This document shows positions 33,758 to 42,798 of a DNA stretch of 64,000 nucleotides, in pieces. This DNA is from Streptomyces sp. NBC_00154. GTDB taxonomy: Bacteria; Actinomycetota; Actinomycetes; Streptomycetales; Streptomycetaceae. The notes under the pieces are model-generated. The model saw only the letters and a program-made list of their open reading frames with translations, did not search any database and was not told where the DNA came from. The translations under genes were made by a program, and so were the position numbers. The stretch is from positions 1 to 64,000 of the forward strand of contig NZ_JAPEMI010000002.1 of the NCBI RefSeq assembly GCF_026342835.1. The letters are read 5' to 3'. Within the stretch, counting starts at the first letter, position 1, and every line of letters begins with the position of its first letter.

Positions 33758-35908
33758 ATGCAAATGATCGACAGTGCACCTCTGATGGAGATAAGACCCC
33801 GGTTGCGTAATGACGTGGTATTCCTTCGTGTCGACACCGGTATCTATCTCAGGAGTTCAGAGACTTCTTGCGTCCTCAAAGGCGCCGGCGCATATGAGTG
33901 GATGTCCGCCCTCGGTCCTCGAATGACCGGCGAATCCACCATGACGGAATTATGTGAAGGTCTGGACGAGAGTCGACGCAAAACCGCCGTCGGCCTGATG
34001 CGCACCCTGCTCGCCAGAGGTTTCGCCCGTGCCGTCCCGCGCCCTCACGAGCGGATGTTGCCGGCCGGTGTATCGGATCTGTTCGCGCCGCAGATCAACT
34101 TCGTAGAACATTTCATGCACACGGACCAGCGGACGCCACAGGAACTCTTCGCTCGATTCCGCTCTTCCCGGGTCCTGGTCAGCGGCCCACCGGGGGGCGT
34201 AGCGGCGGCAGCGGTGCGCGGTCTCCTGCGCAACGGGCTGGCCGAGATATCGCTGGACGATGCCGAGTGGGGACGGGAATTCGACGCGGAGACGGCTCGG
34301 CTCGCCGACGCGGACGCGCCGGCGCAGATCGTCGTACTGCCGTCGGCTCCCGAGGACCTGACCCTGTTCGACGTCGTGGTGGCTGTGGTCGACGGCTCCG
34401 GCAGCGGTGCGCTGCTCGAATTGACCAGACGACTGCACGGCGTTGCTCAAGGCCCGCGACTGGTCCCGGTGGTGGCCGACCCGAACCGCATGGTGGTGGG
34501 TCCCATCTCCGGACCCGCGGAGCAGCCGTGCTGGGTGTGCGCGCAGCTTCGGTTGTCCACCAACTCCGATCCCCGGCTCATGACCGACTTCTGGCGCGGA
34601 CTGGCCATCGGCCCGACCGGTGCCGAGGCCCCGAGCGGCAGCCAGGTCGCGCAGTCCATGGTCGGCAACGCCGTGGCGTTCGAGATTTTCCGGCTGCGCA
34701 CCGGCCAGTTGCAGCCGGACGACGAGCGGCACGCCGTGATCCAGGATCTGACCACGCTGGAGTCCCGCCGCGAACGGGTGTTGCCCCACCCCGGATGCCC
34801 GATGCGGCACCAGCGGGTGGAACCCGACGAGGCCGTGCGGCCGCCCGCGGACGACAGCGACGCCTACGGGCGCGCGGCTGCGTTGGTCTCTCCGGAATGC
34901 GGCGTGCTGTCCGGATGGACCGACGACTCGATCCGGCAGATCCCGCTCAAGACGGGCCGGGTGCGGCTGGGTCCGGCCGGCTCCACGGCCGACGGGCCGC
35001 GCGAGATGGTCGGGTTCGACATCGACACGGTCCTGGTCGCTCGCACTCGCGCGGTGGAGGCGGCGGTCGCCTGTTACGTGGGCCGGCTCGGCCCCGTCGG
35101 GTTGCCGGACGGGGCACTCCCGGAAGACGCCGAAGTGGTTGCGGCCGAGCAGCTCACCCTGTTCAGCGGCCTGCCCGCATCCGATGAGCGGCCGGCGGGC
35201 GGAGGCTTGCTCGCGGTGTCGCTGCACGACGGCAGCCAGTGGCAGGTGCCGGCCGCGGCCGTCCACTCCCTGTCGCCCGCCAACTCCCGGCTGGAGTTCG
35301 AGCCGAGCCCCGCGGGCGCGGCGGCCGGCTGGACCGTAGCGGACGTACAGGAACGCGGGCTGTGCTCGGCGCTGGCGCATCGCGGGCTCGTCCGCGCGAT
35401 ACGCGGCGACGAACCGGCCCGCACGCTCACCGAGGAATGGCTGGCCGACGACGACGAGACGGCGTTCGCGCTGGGCAGCCTGCGGCACATCGGCCGCAGC
35501 GCCCGGGTCTACGCGCTGCCCGGCGCCGCACCGTCCTTCGCGGTCCTCGCCGTGGTCGAGGGCGCCGACGGCGGGGCGATCGACTGGGCGACAGGCTCAG
35601 CCCTGTCGGTGCGCGATGCGGTACGCGAGGCGGTACGGGGCGCCGTCGGCCTCGCGGTCGGCCGGCACTACGAGGGCGTGCCCCTGGACCTCGGCGACCC
35701 GCTGGTGGCGGACTTCGACCCCAGGACTCTCGCCGAGGGCGACGCGAAGGCCGAGTGGTCCTTCGACCAGCCCGGGGTGCCGATGTCCGAAGCGCTCGGC
35801 CTGCTGGATGCCGACGGCACGCGCGCCCTGTTCGTCGACACGACCACCATCGACCTGCGCGCGATCCGCACGATGGTCGCAGGAACGATCCTGCTCGCTG
35901 AGAAATAG
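33758..35908 (+). CDS. ThiF-like RiPP leader-peptide-binding protein (TOMM C-protein)
   Basis: A 716-aa protein of the Ocin-ThiF-like / TOMM leader-binding class. The N-terminus (MEIRPRLRNDVVFLRVDTGIY to about residue 85) resembles a PqqD/RRE peptide-binding domain. A ThiF-like Rossmann part follows, with CWVCAQLRL near residue 250 giving a zinc-type CxxC. The C-terminal half is YcaO-partner-like. It binds the precursor leader and delivers it to the YcaO enzyme. The first ~70 codons are less GC-rich than the rest. AAGGGG lies 5 nt before the ATG. The precursor gene follows after 93 nt. Confidence 0.85.
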   Translation: MQMIDSAPLMEIRPRLRNDVVFLRVDTGIYLRSSETSCVLKGAGAYEWMSALGPRMTGESTMTELCEGLDESRRKTAVGLMRTLLARGFARAVPRPHERMLPAGVSDLFAPQINFVEHFMHTDQRTPQELFARFRSSRVLVSGPPGGVAAAAVRGLLRNGLAEISLDDAEWGREFDAETARLADADAPAQIVVLPSAPEDLTLFDVVVAVVDGSGSGALLELTRRLHGVAQGPRLVPVVADPNRMVVGPISGPAEQPCWVCAQLRLSTNSDPRLMTDFWRGLAIGPTGAEAPSGSQVAQSMVGNAVAFEIFRLRTGQLQPDDERHAVIQDLTTLESRRERVLPHPGCPMRHQRVEPDEAVRPPADDSDAYGRAAALVSPECGVLSGWTDDSIRQIPLKTGRVRLGPAGSTADGPREMVGFDIDTVLVARTRAVEAAVACYVGRLGPVGLPDGALPEDAEVVAAEQLTLFSGLPASDERPAGGGLLAVSLHDGSQWQVPAAAVHSLSPANSRLEFEPSPAGAAAGWTVADVQERGLCSALAHRGLVRAIRGDEPARTLTEEWLADDDETAFALGSLRHIGRSARVYALPGAAPSFAVLAVVEGADGGAIDWATGSALSVRDAVREAVRGAVGLAVGRHYEGVPLDLGDPLVADFDPRTLAEGDAKAEWSFDQPGVPMSEALGLLDADGTRALFVDTTTIDLRAIRTMVAGTILLAEK

Positions 35909-36001
35909 CGGGGCAGCGGGCCGGTCCGTGCCCTTGAGGCGCGCCACGGTTCTCGGAACACCCGTTCCGGGGTGCACATCCGACCAAATGGGAGGATCGC
36001 C

Positions 36002-36175
36002 ATGTCCGTTGAGCTCAAGGACGAACTGAGCGTTCTGGAGAGTGCGACGTTCGAGATCGAGGAAATGACGGACGAGTCGGTCGAGTTGGCGTGGTCCAGC
36101 TCCTCCTGCTCGTGCTCCAGCTGCTGCTCGTGCTCCACCAGCAGCTGCTGCTCCTGCAGCAGCAGCACCAGCTGA
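36002..36175 (+). CDS. Ser/Cys-rich RiPP precursor peptide
   Basis: A 57-aa peptide. ATG at 36002 has a strong GGGAGGA ribosome binding site; a GTG 30 nt upstream is in frame but poorly placed. Residues 1-31 are an acidic leader (MSVELKDELSVLE, ATFEIEEMTDES, ending ELAW), similar in style to thiopeptide leaders. Residues 32-57 contain 16 Ser, 8 Cys and 2 Thr and nothing else. The unit SSCCSCS occurs twice. Cys would become thiazole via the YcaO enzyme and dehydrogenase; remaining Ser/Thr could become dehydroalanine/dehydrobutyrine or oxazole. The cleavage site, probably near Trp31, is inferred. Confidence 0.9.
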   Translation: MSVELKDELSVLESATFEIEEMTDESVELAWSSSSCSCSSCCSCSTSSCCSCSSSTS

Positions 36176-36190
36176 CGGCTGGTGGCTGAT

Positions 36191-36219
36191 CGGGCCGGTG
36201 GGCACCTGCCACCGGCCCG
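36191..36219 (+). terminator. Hairpin after the precursor gene, possible attenuator
   Basis: Perfect 11-bp arms (36191-36201 and 36209-36219) with a 7-nt loop lie 16 nt past the precursor stop and before the YcaO gene on the same strand. No T-run follows. It may partly stop transcription or protect the 3' end, giving more precursor than enzyme. Confidence 0.6.
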
Positions 36220-36334
36220 GTTGTCAGGCTGAAAAGTGCGGCTGCCTGGCGCGACGGTCCCCGTGGAACACCGCGGTTCCCGTCGACAAGACAGGCAGCG
36301 GCACCCCCCATCTTCGGAGCGACTGGGTGGACGG

Positions 36335-38284
36335 ATGAATGTGGTGTCGAACGCGGTGACCACCGCGACGGTCTTGGACGAACCCCGGGTGATCGACGTC
36401 CTCCGCGGCCATCTGGCCGGGCGCGTCGGCCCGGGCGTCACGGTTGACGTCGGGGTGCTCGGACTGCCCGCGCGAACCGCGCCGAGCGGGGCGCCGGCGG
36501 CCGACGGACTGGTCTACCCGGTGCGCCTGTACGGCGGGACGGTGCTGATGGGGCCGCTGTACCGGGCCGACGGCACGAGTCAGCCGTGCGGACGCTGCCT
36601 GGACCGCCGCTGGCTGGCGCTGCGCCCGGTCGAGGAGCGCCGGCCGATCGAGGAGGGCGCGGACGTGTGGATGGCGGGTGACGAATCCTCGCTCACCCCC
36701 TTCGCCCTGGAACAGCTCGCCCAGATCGTGCGCGCGGAGACGGCCGACGGCGACGTCGCCCCCGGCGAACGGCGGGTCGGACGGATCGTGGAACTGCGGA
36801 CTCGCGACCTGACCGCCAGCCGCCATGACCTGATCGCCGACTCCGAGTGCGAATGGTGCGCCACCCCGGTACCCGACACCGCCGAGGGCGCGACGCTGCC
36901 CCTGAGCCCGCGACCGAAGCCGAGTCCGACCACCTACCGGGGCGCGTCGGCGGCGGATCTGACGCTGCCGACCACCGGCCTGGTCAACGACGTGTGCGGA
37001 GCGCTGGCGAGTGCGGCCCGCCGCGTCTACCAGTGCAGCGCCACCCTGCCGGTCAGCGGGTACTTCCGGGTACGCAGCAAGTACGACTACCACGAGATGT
37101 GGTGGAGCGGGCAGTCGCAGAGCTCGGCGAGCAGCGAGCGGTACGGCATCCTGGAGGGGCTGGAGCGCTACGCGGGACAGTTCCCACGGGCCAAGCGGCC
37201 TAAGGCGTACGCCAGTTACAGCGAGCTGGCGCCGGACGCCCTCGACCCCACGAGCATGGGCTCGTACCGTCCGGAGTTCTACATCGGGCACAACGACTAC
37301 TACCAGCCCTACCATCCGGACACCCCCACCCACTGGGTGTGGGGCTATTCGTTCAGCGAGCAGCGGCCGCTCCTTGTGCCCGAGCAGTTCGTCTTCTACC
37401 TGGACCGCCGCCCGGACCGGAAGTTCGTCCAGGAGTGCTCCAACGGTTGCGCCAGCGGCAGCAGCGTCGAAGAGGCACTGCTGCACGGCATGCTCGAACT
37501 CATCGAGCGCGACGCGTTCTTGCTGTGCTGGTACGGCAGCGCCAAGCTGCCGGAGATCGATCAGGCGACCGTCGTCGACGAGGAGGTCCAGTTCGTACTG
37601 GACCGGGTGGCGAGACTCGGCTACCGGATGCGGCTGTTCGACATGCGGGTGGACATCCCAGTGCCCGCCGTGATGGCGGTGGCCGAGCGGCTGGACGGCG
37701 GTCTCGGCAGGCTGTGCTTCGCGGCGGGCGCGAGCCTGGACCCCGTGGAGGCGGTGCGCGCGGCGATCGCGGAGACGGCCTCCTACATCCCGGGCATGGA
37801 CGAACGAGTGGAGGCGAAACTACCCGACCTGCGCGCGATGGTCACCGAATACAACCGGGTGCACGAACTCACCCACCACGCGCTGCTGTACGGCCTGCCG
37901 GAGATGGCGTCGGCGTGCGACTTCCTGCTGGACGCGGCGCCGCCCCGGTCGATGGACGAGCTGTACGGCTCTTGGCTCGCGCAGCGACCCGAGAGCCTGG
38001 ACCTCGCGGATGACGCGCGGTTCGTGATGGAGCGGCTGCGCGATGCCGGCAGCGACGTCGTCGCGGTGGACCAGACCTGCCCGGAGCAGGACGGCACCGG
38101 CATTCGCACCCTGAGCGTGCTGGCGCCGGGACTCGTGCCGATCGACTTCGGCTGGGAGCGGCAGCGCGCGCTGGCCCACCCCCGGCTGCGGGCCTACCTC
38201 GACGGCGAACTGGCCGAGATCCACGCCCGCGACGAGGGGTTCGGTCCCACCGGGCTGAACCGACGGCCGCACCCGTTCCCGTAA
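36335..38284 (+). CDS. YcaO cyclodehydratase (TOMM D-protein)
   Basis: A 649-aa protein. Residues about 1-220 contain two zinc-type cysteine pairs (CGRC near 86, CEWC near 172). From about 230 it is a YcaO domain with SASSERYGILEGLERYAG near residue 266 and SGSSVEEALLHGMLELIERD near 375, which form the ATP site. It ends PHPFP, the PxPxP C-terminus typical of azoline-forming YcaO enzymes. It turns Cys (and possibly Ser/Thr) of the precursor into azolines using ATP, with the ThiF-like protein. The ATG at 36335 is preceded by GGGTGG; upstream in-frame codons have no ribosome binding site. Confidence 0.92.
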   Translation: MNVVSNAVTTATVLDEPRVIDVLRGHLAGRVGPGVTVDVGVLGLPARTAPSGAPAADGLVYPVRLYGGTVLMGPLYRADGTSQPCGRCLDRRWLALRPVEERRPIEEGADVWMAGDESSLTPFALEQLAQIVRAETADGDVAPGERRVGRIVELRTRDLTASRHDLIADSECEWCATPVPDTAEGATLPLSPRPKPSPTTYRGASAADLTLPTTGLVNDVCGALASAARRVYQCSATLPVSGYFRVRSKYDYHEMWWSGQSQSSASSERYGILEGLERYAGQFPRAKRPKAYASYSELAPDALDPTSMGSYRPEFYIGHNDYYQPYHPDTPTHWVWGYSFSEQRPLLVPEQFVFYLDRRPDRKFVQECSNGCASGSSVEEALLHGMLELIERDAFLLCWYGSAKLPEIDQATVVDEEVQFVLDRVARLGYRMRLFDMRVDIPVPAVMAVAERLDGGLGRLCFAAGASLDPVEAVRAAIAETASYIPGMDERVEAKLPDLRAMVTEYNRVHELTHHALLYGLPEMASACDFLLDAAPPRSMDELYGSWLAQRPESLDLADDARFVMERLRDAGSDVVAVDQTCPEQDGTGIRTLSVLAPGLVPIDFGWERQRALAHPRLRAYLDGELAEIHARDEGFGPTGLNRRPHPFP

Positions 38285-38364
38285 GCGTCTGCCCCGTCAG
38301 CGCAAGACCCGGCCGTCCATCCCGCCCGCGAGGTCGGCCGCTCCCGGCCGAAGGAGGAGATTCC

Positions 38365-40002
38365 GTGTCCGAGGACCGAACGCAGGTCGTGAGCGACTAT
38401 GTGGGGTCGGTGTTCCGGCGCGGCCGGGAGCCGATGGAGCCGATCGGCTTCAGCCCCGACTGGGAGGACCAGCCGTCCCGGCACAAAACCTACCTGGGGG
38501 TACGGCGCTTCCCGCTGCCACCGGGCATCGGTCTGCCGCTGGCCGGCGCCGCGGACGTACTCTTCGGCGAACCGCCCGCCGACCAGGGCCCTCCCTGGAC
38601 CATCGATTCGCTCGCCGCGTTGCTGCGCCTGTCCTACGGCGTTCTCGACCGCAGGCTGCGGGTGAGCTGGAACCAGGACAGCCATGTGCGGGTGCTGTAT
38701 CCGGAGGCGCTGTGGGGGAGAGGCACTGCCTCCGGGGGCGGAATGTATCCGCTGGAGGTGTACTGGGTCGCGGGAGCGGGCGGCCCGCTGACCCCCGGCG
38801 TCTACCACTACTCGACGGCGCACCACAGCTTCGAGCGGCTGATGGCCGGCGATCTCACCGACGAGGTGCGCGCGGCCTGCGAGTCCGAGGCCGGAGCTGG
38901 GGCTGGGGCCGGGCTCGGTGAGGCGGACGGCTTCCTCGTGGTCACCGTGCGCTACTGGAAGAACTCCTTCAAATACAACAGCTTCTGCTACCACGTGGTG
39001 ACCCAGGACGCCGGTGCCCTGCTGGGCAGTTGGGAGCTGATGGCACGGGGCATGGGCCGACGCGTCAACCGCGTGCTGTGGTTCGACGACGAGCGGCTCA
39101 GTCGACTGCTGGGGCTCGACACCGAGGAGGAGTGCGCGCTGGCCGTGGTTCCGCTGTCCTTCGGGCTGCCGGTCGAGCGTCGGACCGACTCGGCCGATCC
39201 GGTGGACCGCGGCGGACTGATCGACCGGCCGAGCTTCGAGAGGTCGGCGCGCACCCGCACCTTCGAGCAGATCGAGCAGGTGCACCGGGCGGTCCTGGCC
39301 GACCGCCGTGAGCGCCCGGAACCCGCAGTGGCGCGCGGTCTCGTACCGGTCGCGCCCGCGGGGGGCGAGGATGTCGTACTGCCCGAGCCGCTGACGGACC
39401 GGCTGGGCCCGGACGTCGGCGAGACGCTGCGCTCCCGGCGCACCAGCTTCGGCTCGTTCACCCGCTCCCGCCCCCTGCGCCTCGACGAGTTGGCCACCGT
39501 ACTGGCGGGCACGGTCTCGGGACAGCGGTACTTCTCGGACGTGGTGCCCGAGGAGGTCGGGCTGACGGGGCTGTACGTACTGGCGAACCGGGTCAGCGGG
39601 CTGCCGAGCGGGACGTACCGCTACGACGGCAGCGGTCACCGACTGCGGGTGGTGAGCGAGATGCCGCTCGCCGAGAAGCTGCAACGCAGTTACTACCTGA
39701 GCAACTACAACCTGGAGCAGGTCGGCGCCGTGCTGGCGATCTCGGGGCGCTGGCGGAGCACGCTCGACGCCTATGGCAGCCGCGGCTATCGGGTGCTCAA
39801 CTCCGAGGTGGGCGCGGTGGCGCAGACGGCCTACACGGCCGCTGCCGCGCTCGGCGTCGGCTGCGGGGCGGTACTCGGCTTCGACAACATCGCCATCGAC
39901 GAGTGGGCCGGCCTCGAGGACGGTGACGAGCGAACCTTCCTCTTCGTGCTGCTCGGCCATGAACGCGCGGACAGCGCGGACTTCGACTGTCGGCTGGACT
40001 GA
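38365..40002 (+). CDS. Two-domain SagB-type azoline dehydrogenase
   Basis: A 545-aa flavoprotein of the SagB/ThcOx nitroreductase-like family. It has two similar halves: residues about 60-270 (SGGGMYPLEVYWVAGAGGPL) and about 345-545 (RRTSFGSFTRSRPLRLDELA; YRVLNSEVGAVAQTAYTAAA). In such duplicated enzymes usually one half binds FMN; the C-terminal half looks the more complete. It oxidises azolines to thiazoles or oxazoles. GTG start with AAGGAGGAG about 6 nt before. It lies 80 nt after the YcaO gene. Confidence 0.88.
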   Translation: MSEDRTQVVSDYVGSVFRRGREPMEPIGFSPDWEDQPSRHKTYLGVRRFPLPPGIGLPLAGAADVLFGEPPADQGPPWTIDSLAALLRLSYGVLDRRLRVSWNQDSHVRVLYPEALWGRGTASGGGMYPLEVYWVAGAGGPLTPGVYHYSTAHHSFERLMAGDLTDEVRAACESEAGAGAGAGLGEADGFLVVTVRYWKNSFKYNSFCYHVVTQDAGALLGSWELMARGMGRRVNRVLWFDDERLSRLLGLDTEEECALAVVPLSFGLPVERRTDSADPVDRGGLIDRPSFERSARTRTFEQIEQVHRAVLADRRERPEPAVARGLVPVAPAGGEDVVLPEPLTDRLGPDVGETLRSRRTSFGSFTRSRPLRLDELATVLAGTVSGQRYFSDVVPEEVGLTGLYVLANRVSGLPSGTYRYDGSGHRLRVVSEMPLAEKLQRSYYLSNYNLEQVGAVLAISGRWRSTLDAYGSRGYRVLNSEVGAVAQTAYTAAAALGVGCGAVLGFDNIAIDEWAGLEDGDERTFLFVLLGHERADSADFDCRLD

Positions 40003-40014
40003 GAGGGCTGATCC

Positions 40015-42798
40015 GTGAAATCCAGCGCGATGCAATCCGCGATGCCGTCGATGACGCCACGTGCGGCGTCGGCCGCGACCCTGCCCGAGCACCACGAGAC
40101 CGCGGAGCGCGTGAAGTGGCACCTGGTGCCGAGGTTCATGCTGCGCGTCGGTGGTCTGCCCTTCGAAACCGCCGGCGCGCTGGCCACTTCGGCGAGCGCG
40201 TCATGGGCGGACGACGTGCTCGACGCGCGGCTGCGGCTGCGTGAGCGAGGGGCCCGGCTCGCCGACTCCCTGCAGGATCGCGTGGCACGCAGCCTCGACG
40301 ATCCGGCGGCGCGCCGCACGTTGATCAATCTGCGCCGTGACGTCTTCAACGTTCGCGCTCCGCGAGGCCTGGCGGCGGCCGAGCCGCTGCTGTCGGCCGG
40401 CGAACTCGCCGAGCTGCGCGCGTGGTTCGCCGACTGGCAGCGTCACGAGGCGCTGCTGCGGACCGGCTCCGGCATCCTGGCCGAGGAGATCGCCGCGGGC
40501 CGACGGGAGCTGCGTCGTGCGGCGACGAAGACGGACCTGCGGTACGGCATCCAGCTCTCGTCCCCGTTGCTCGACGAGTATCTCGACGGTTACCTGGAGC
40601 GCGCCGACGGCCCGCTCAGCAAGAAGGAACGGCGGATCGAACGGTCGCTGCTGGAGTACCTGCTGCGCACGGCATGCAAGACCAGCCCGTTCAGCACCCT
40701 GACGGCGGTCTCCGCGGGCGCCTTCGCCGAGGCTGACGGGAGGCCGCTCGCCGCGACCGTCAGAGGATGGGACAAGCGGGGCAGCACGCGACTGAACATC
40801 GCCGTACTCGCCAGGCTCTCGGAACTGCTGACCGCCAGCCCTCAGGTCCGTCATGATCTTCCCCTCCGGGCCACCAGCGGACTCCAGGTGCACCGCGACC
40901 GGGTCCGCTACCTGCGCAAGCTGCGCGGCGCCGACGGCAACGCGGACGCGGCGGTCACCCTGGACGCGGTGCACGAAAGCCTGTTCTTCCTGCCCGGTGG
41001 GGACGCCCTCGCCGATGTGCTCACGCTGTTCGGCGACGGCACGAGGCTGCGGTTCGCCGACGCCGTACAGCGGCTGTGCGCGATGGACCCGAAGCGACCG
41101 GAACCGGAAGTGGAGCGGTATCTCGCCCAGTTGCTCAGGCTGGGCCTGCTCGTCGTTCCGGATCTGCACATCGACATCCACGACCCGGACCCGGTCGGCA
41201 CCTACCGCAGCGGGCTGCGGAAACTGGGAGCGGACTGGGCCGACGACGTCGCCGTGCTCGTGGAGCGGATAGGCGCGGACGTCACGCGATTCGCCGGAGC
41301 CGGACTGCGGCGCAGGCGTGAACTGCTCACGCAGGTCAAGGAGTCCGTGACCGAGACGTACCGCCTGCTGGGCCACGACGACATCCCGGTCCTTCGCACC
41401 CTGGTCTACGAGGACACCACACTGCCGGGGCTCTCGGTGACCGGCGACGCCTCGACCTGGACCCGGCAACTAACCCCGGTGCTGCGCCAACTCGCCAGAA
41501 TCCTCCCGGCTTTCGACGGAAACGCCGTACGCAGGCTCGTCACCAAGGGGTTCTTCCGCGCGCGTTATGGGGAAGGCGGACGCTGCGAGGACTTCCTCTC
41601 CTTCGCCCACCAGTTCAACCAGGACTTCTACGACAACTACAACAAGCGGCTGATGCGTCATCAGCGCTTCGACGGCACCGACTTCCGTACGTACGACAAC
41701 TGGTTCCGGCAGGAGGAGATCGCGGAGATCGACCGCGCCCGGGTCGCCGCGGCCGAAGAAATGAAGCGCCGGTACCTGAGTGCCTCCGCCACCGGAGCCG
41801 ACGTGGAACTGGACGAGGGCTTCCTGACCACCGTGGAGGATCTGCTGCCGCGGTCGGAGGGCCTGCGGTCGCTGTCGTTCTTCCTCCAACTGGCCGAGAA
41901 CGGCTCCGAGGACCCCCTGGTGGTCGTCAACCGGGTCTACTCCGGGCTCACCCTGCTCTTCTCCCGGTTCGCGCACTGCCTCGACGACGGTCTCACCGCA
42001 TCACTGCGCCGCTCGCTGGACGACGTCGTACCGGAGGGAGCCGTGTTCGCCGAGCTCAAGGGCGGCTACGAAGCGACCAACCTGAACCTGCACCCGGTTG
42101 TGACCCCTTACGAGGTGGTCTGCCCCGGAGAGACCAGCTTCCGGCCGCCGCACGAGCAGATCCCGGTGGAGGACCTGGTCGTCGAGCACGACGCGGCGAC
42201 CGACCGGCTGCGCCTGCGCTCACGCCGGCTGGGCGTCGAGGTGATCCCCGTCTACCTCGGCTTCCTGCTGCCTATGGCGCTGCCCGAGGTGCAGCAGGTG
42301 CTGCTGAACTTCTCCTGCACCACCATGGTCCAGCTCGACCTGTGGGAAGGCACCGGCATACCGGAGGGCGACAGCGGCGTCCTGCCGCGCGTCCGGCTCG
42401 GCAACGTGGTCCTGCAGCGCAAGACGTGGCGGTTCGCCGCCGGTCAGCTGCCGCCGGCGGTGGCCGGACAGGCGGATCAGGACTGGTTCCTGGCATGGCG
42501 GCAATGGCAGCGCGCCGCCGGGCTGCCGCGCCATGTGTTCGCCTCCCTGGGCGGTGAACACAAGCCGCAGTACGTGGACTTCGACTCGTACGCCTGCGTC
42601 CGGCTGCTGGAGACCGCGGTCCGCAAGAGCGAGTCGGCGGTGGTGCTCACCGAGATGCTGCCGGGGCCCGACCAGCTGTGGCTGCGCGACGGCGGCCACC
42701 GGTACGTCACCGAACTCACGGTCCAGCTCGACGGATTCGAGAGACACGACGGGGTCGAGGGACACGACGGACTCGACGAAACGGAGGCGGAGCGGTGA
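40015..42798 (+). CDS. LanB-type dehydratase, glutamylation domain protein
   Basis: A 927-aa protein of the lantibiotic dehydratase N-terminal family. The characteristic ACKTSPFSTLTAVS block lies near residue 220, followed by a long helical body and HPVVTPYEVVCPG near 690. In split systems such as TbtB this subunit uses glutamyl-tRNA to glutamylate Ser/Thr of the precursor. The partner eliminase is encoded next, overlapping by one base. GTG start with GAGAGGG before it; it begins 13 nt after the dehydrogenase stop. Confidence 0.9.
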   Translation: MKSSAMQSAMPSMTPRAASAATLPEHHETAERVKWHLVPRFMLRVGGLPFETAGALATSASASWADDVLDARLRLRERGARLADSLQDRVARSLDDPAARRTLINLRRDVFNVRAPRGLAAAEPLLSAGELAELRAWFADWQRHEALLRTGSGILAEEIAAGRRELRRAATKTDLRYGIQLSSPLLDEYLDGYLERADGPLSKKERRIERSLLEYLLRTACKTSPFSTLTAVSAGAFAEADGRPLAATVRGWDKRGSTRLNIAVLARLSELLTASPQVRHDLPLRATSGLQVHRDRVRYLRKLRGADGNADAAVTLDAVHESLFFLPGGDALADVLTLFGDGTRLRFADAVQRLCAMDPKRPEPEVERYLAQLLRLGLLVVPDLHIDIHDPDPVGTYRSGLRKLGADWADDVAVLVERIGADVTRFAGAGLRRRRELLTQVKESVTETYRLLGHDDIPVLRTLVYEDTTLPGLSVTGDASTWTRQLTPVLRQLARILPAFDGNAVRRLVTKGFFRARYGEGGRCEDFLSFAHQFNQDFYDNYNKRLMRHQRFDGTDFRTYDNWFRQEEIAEIDRARVAAAEEMKRRYLSASATGADVELDEGFLTTVEDLLPRSEGLRSLSFFLQLAENGSEDPLVVVNRVYSGLTLLFSRFAHCLDDGLTASLRRSLDDVVPEGAVFAELKGGYEATNLNLHPVVTPYEVVCPGETSFRPPHEQIPVEDLVVEHDAATDRLRLRSRRLGVEVIPVYLGFLLPMALPEVQQVLLNFSCTTMVQLDLWEGTGIPEGDSGVLPRVRLGNVVLQRKTWRFAAGQLPPAVAGQADQDWFLAWRQWQRAAGLPRHVFASLGGEHKPQYVDFDSYACVRLLETAVRKSESAVVLTEMLPGPDQLWLRDGGHRYVTELTVQLDGFERHDGVEGHDGLDETEAER

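Noticed and set aside
33426..33779. Two minus-strand frames over the RiPP leader region
   Set aside because: No family resemblance; they cover the promoter and start of the leader-binding protein gene.
35972..36001. Upstream GTG start for the precursor peptide
   Set aside because: It would add ten residues of no leader-like character, and the ATG at 36002 has a much better ribosome binding site.
40201..41469. 422-codon minus-strand frame opposite the LanB gene
   Set aside because: It is a codon-bias shadow of the plus-strand gene and has no recognisable domain.
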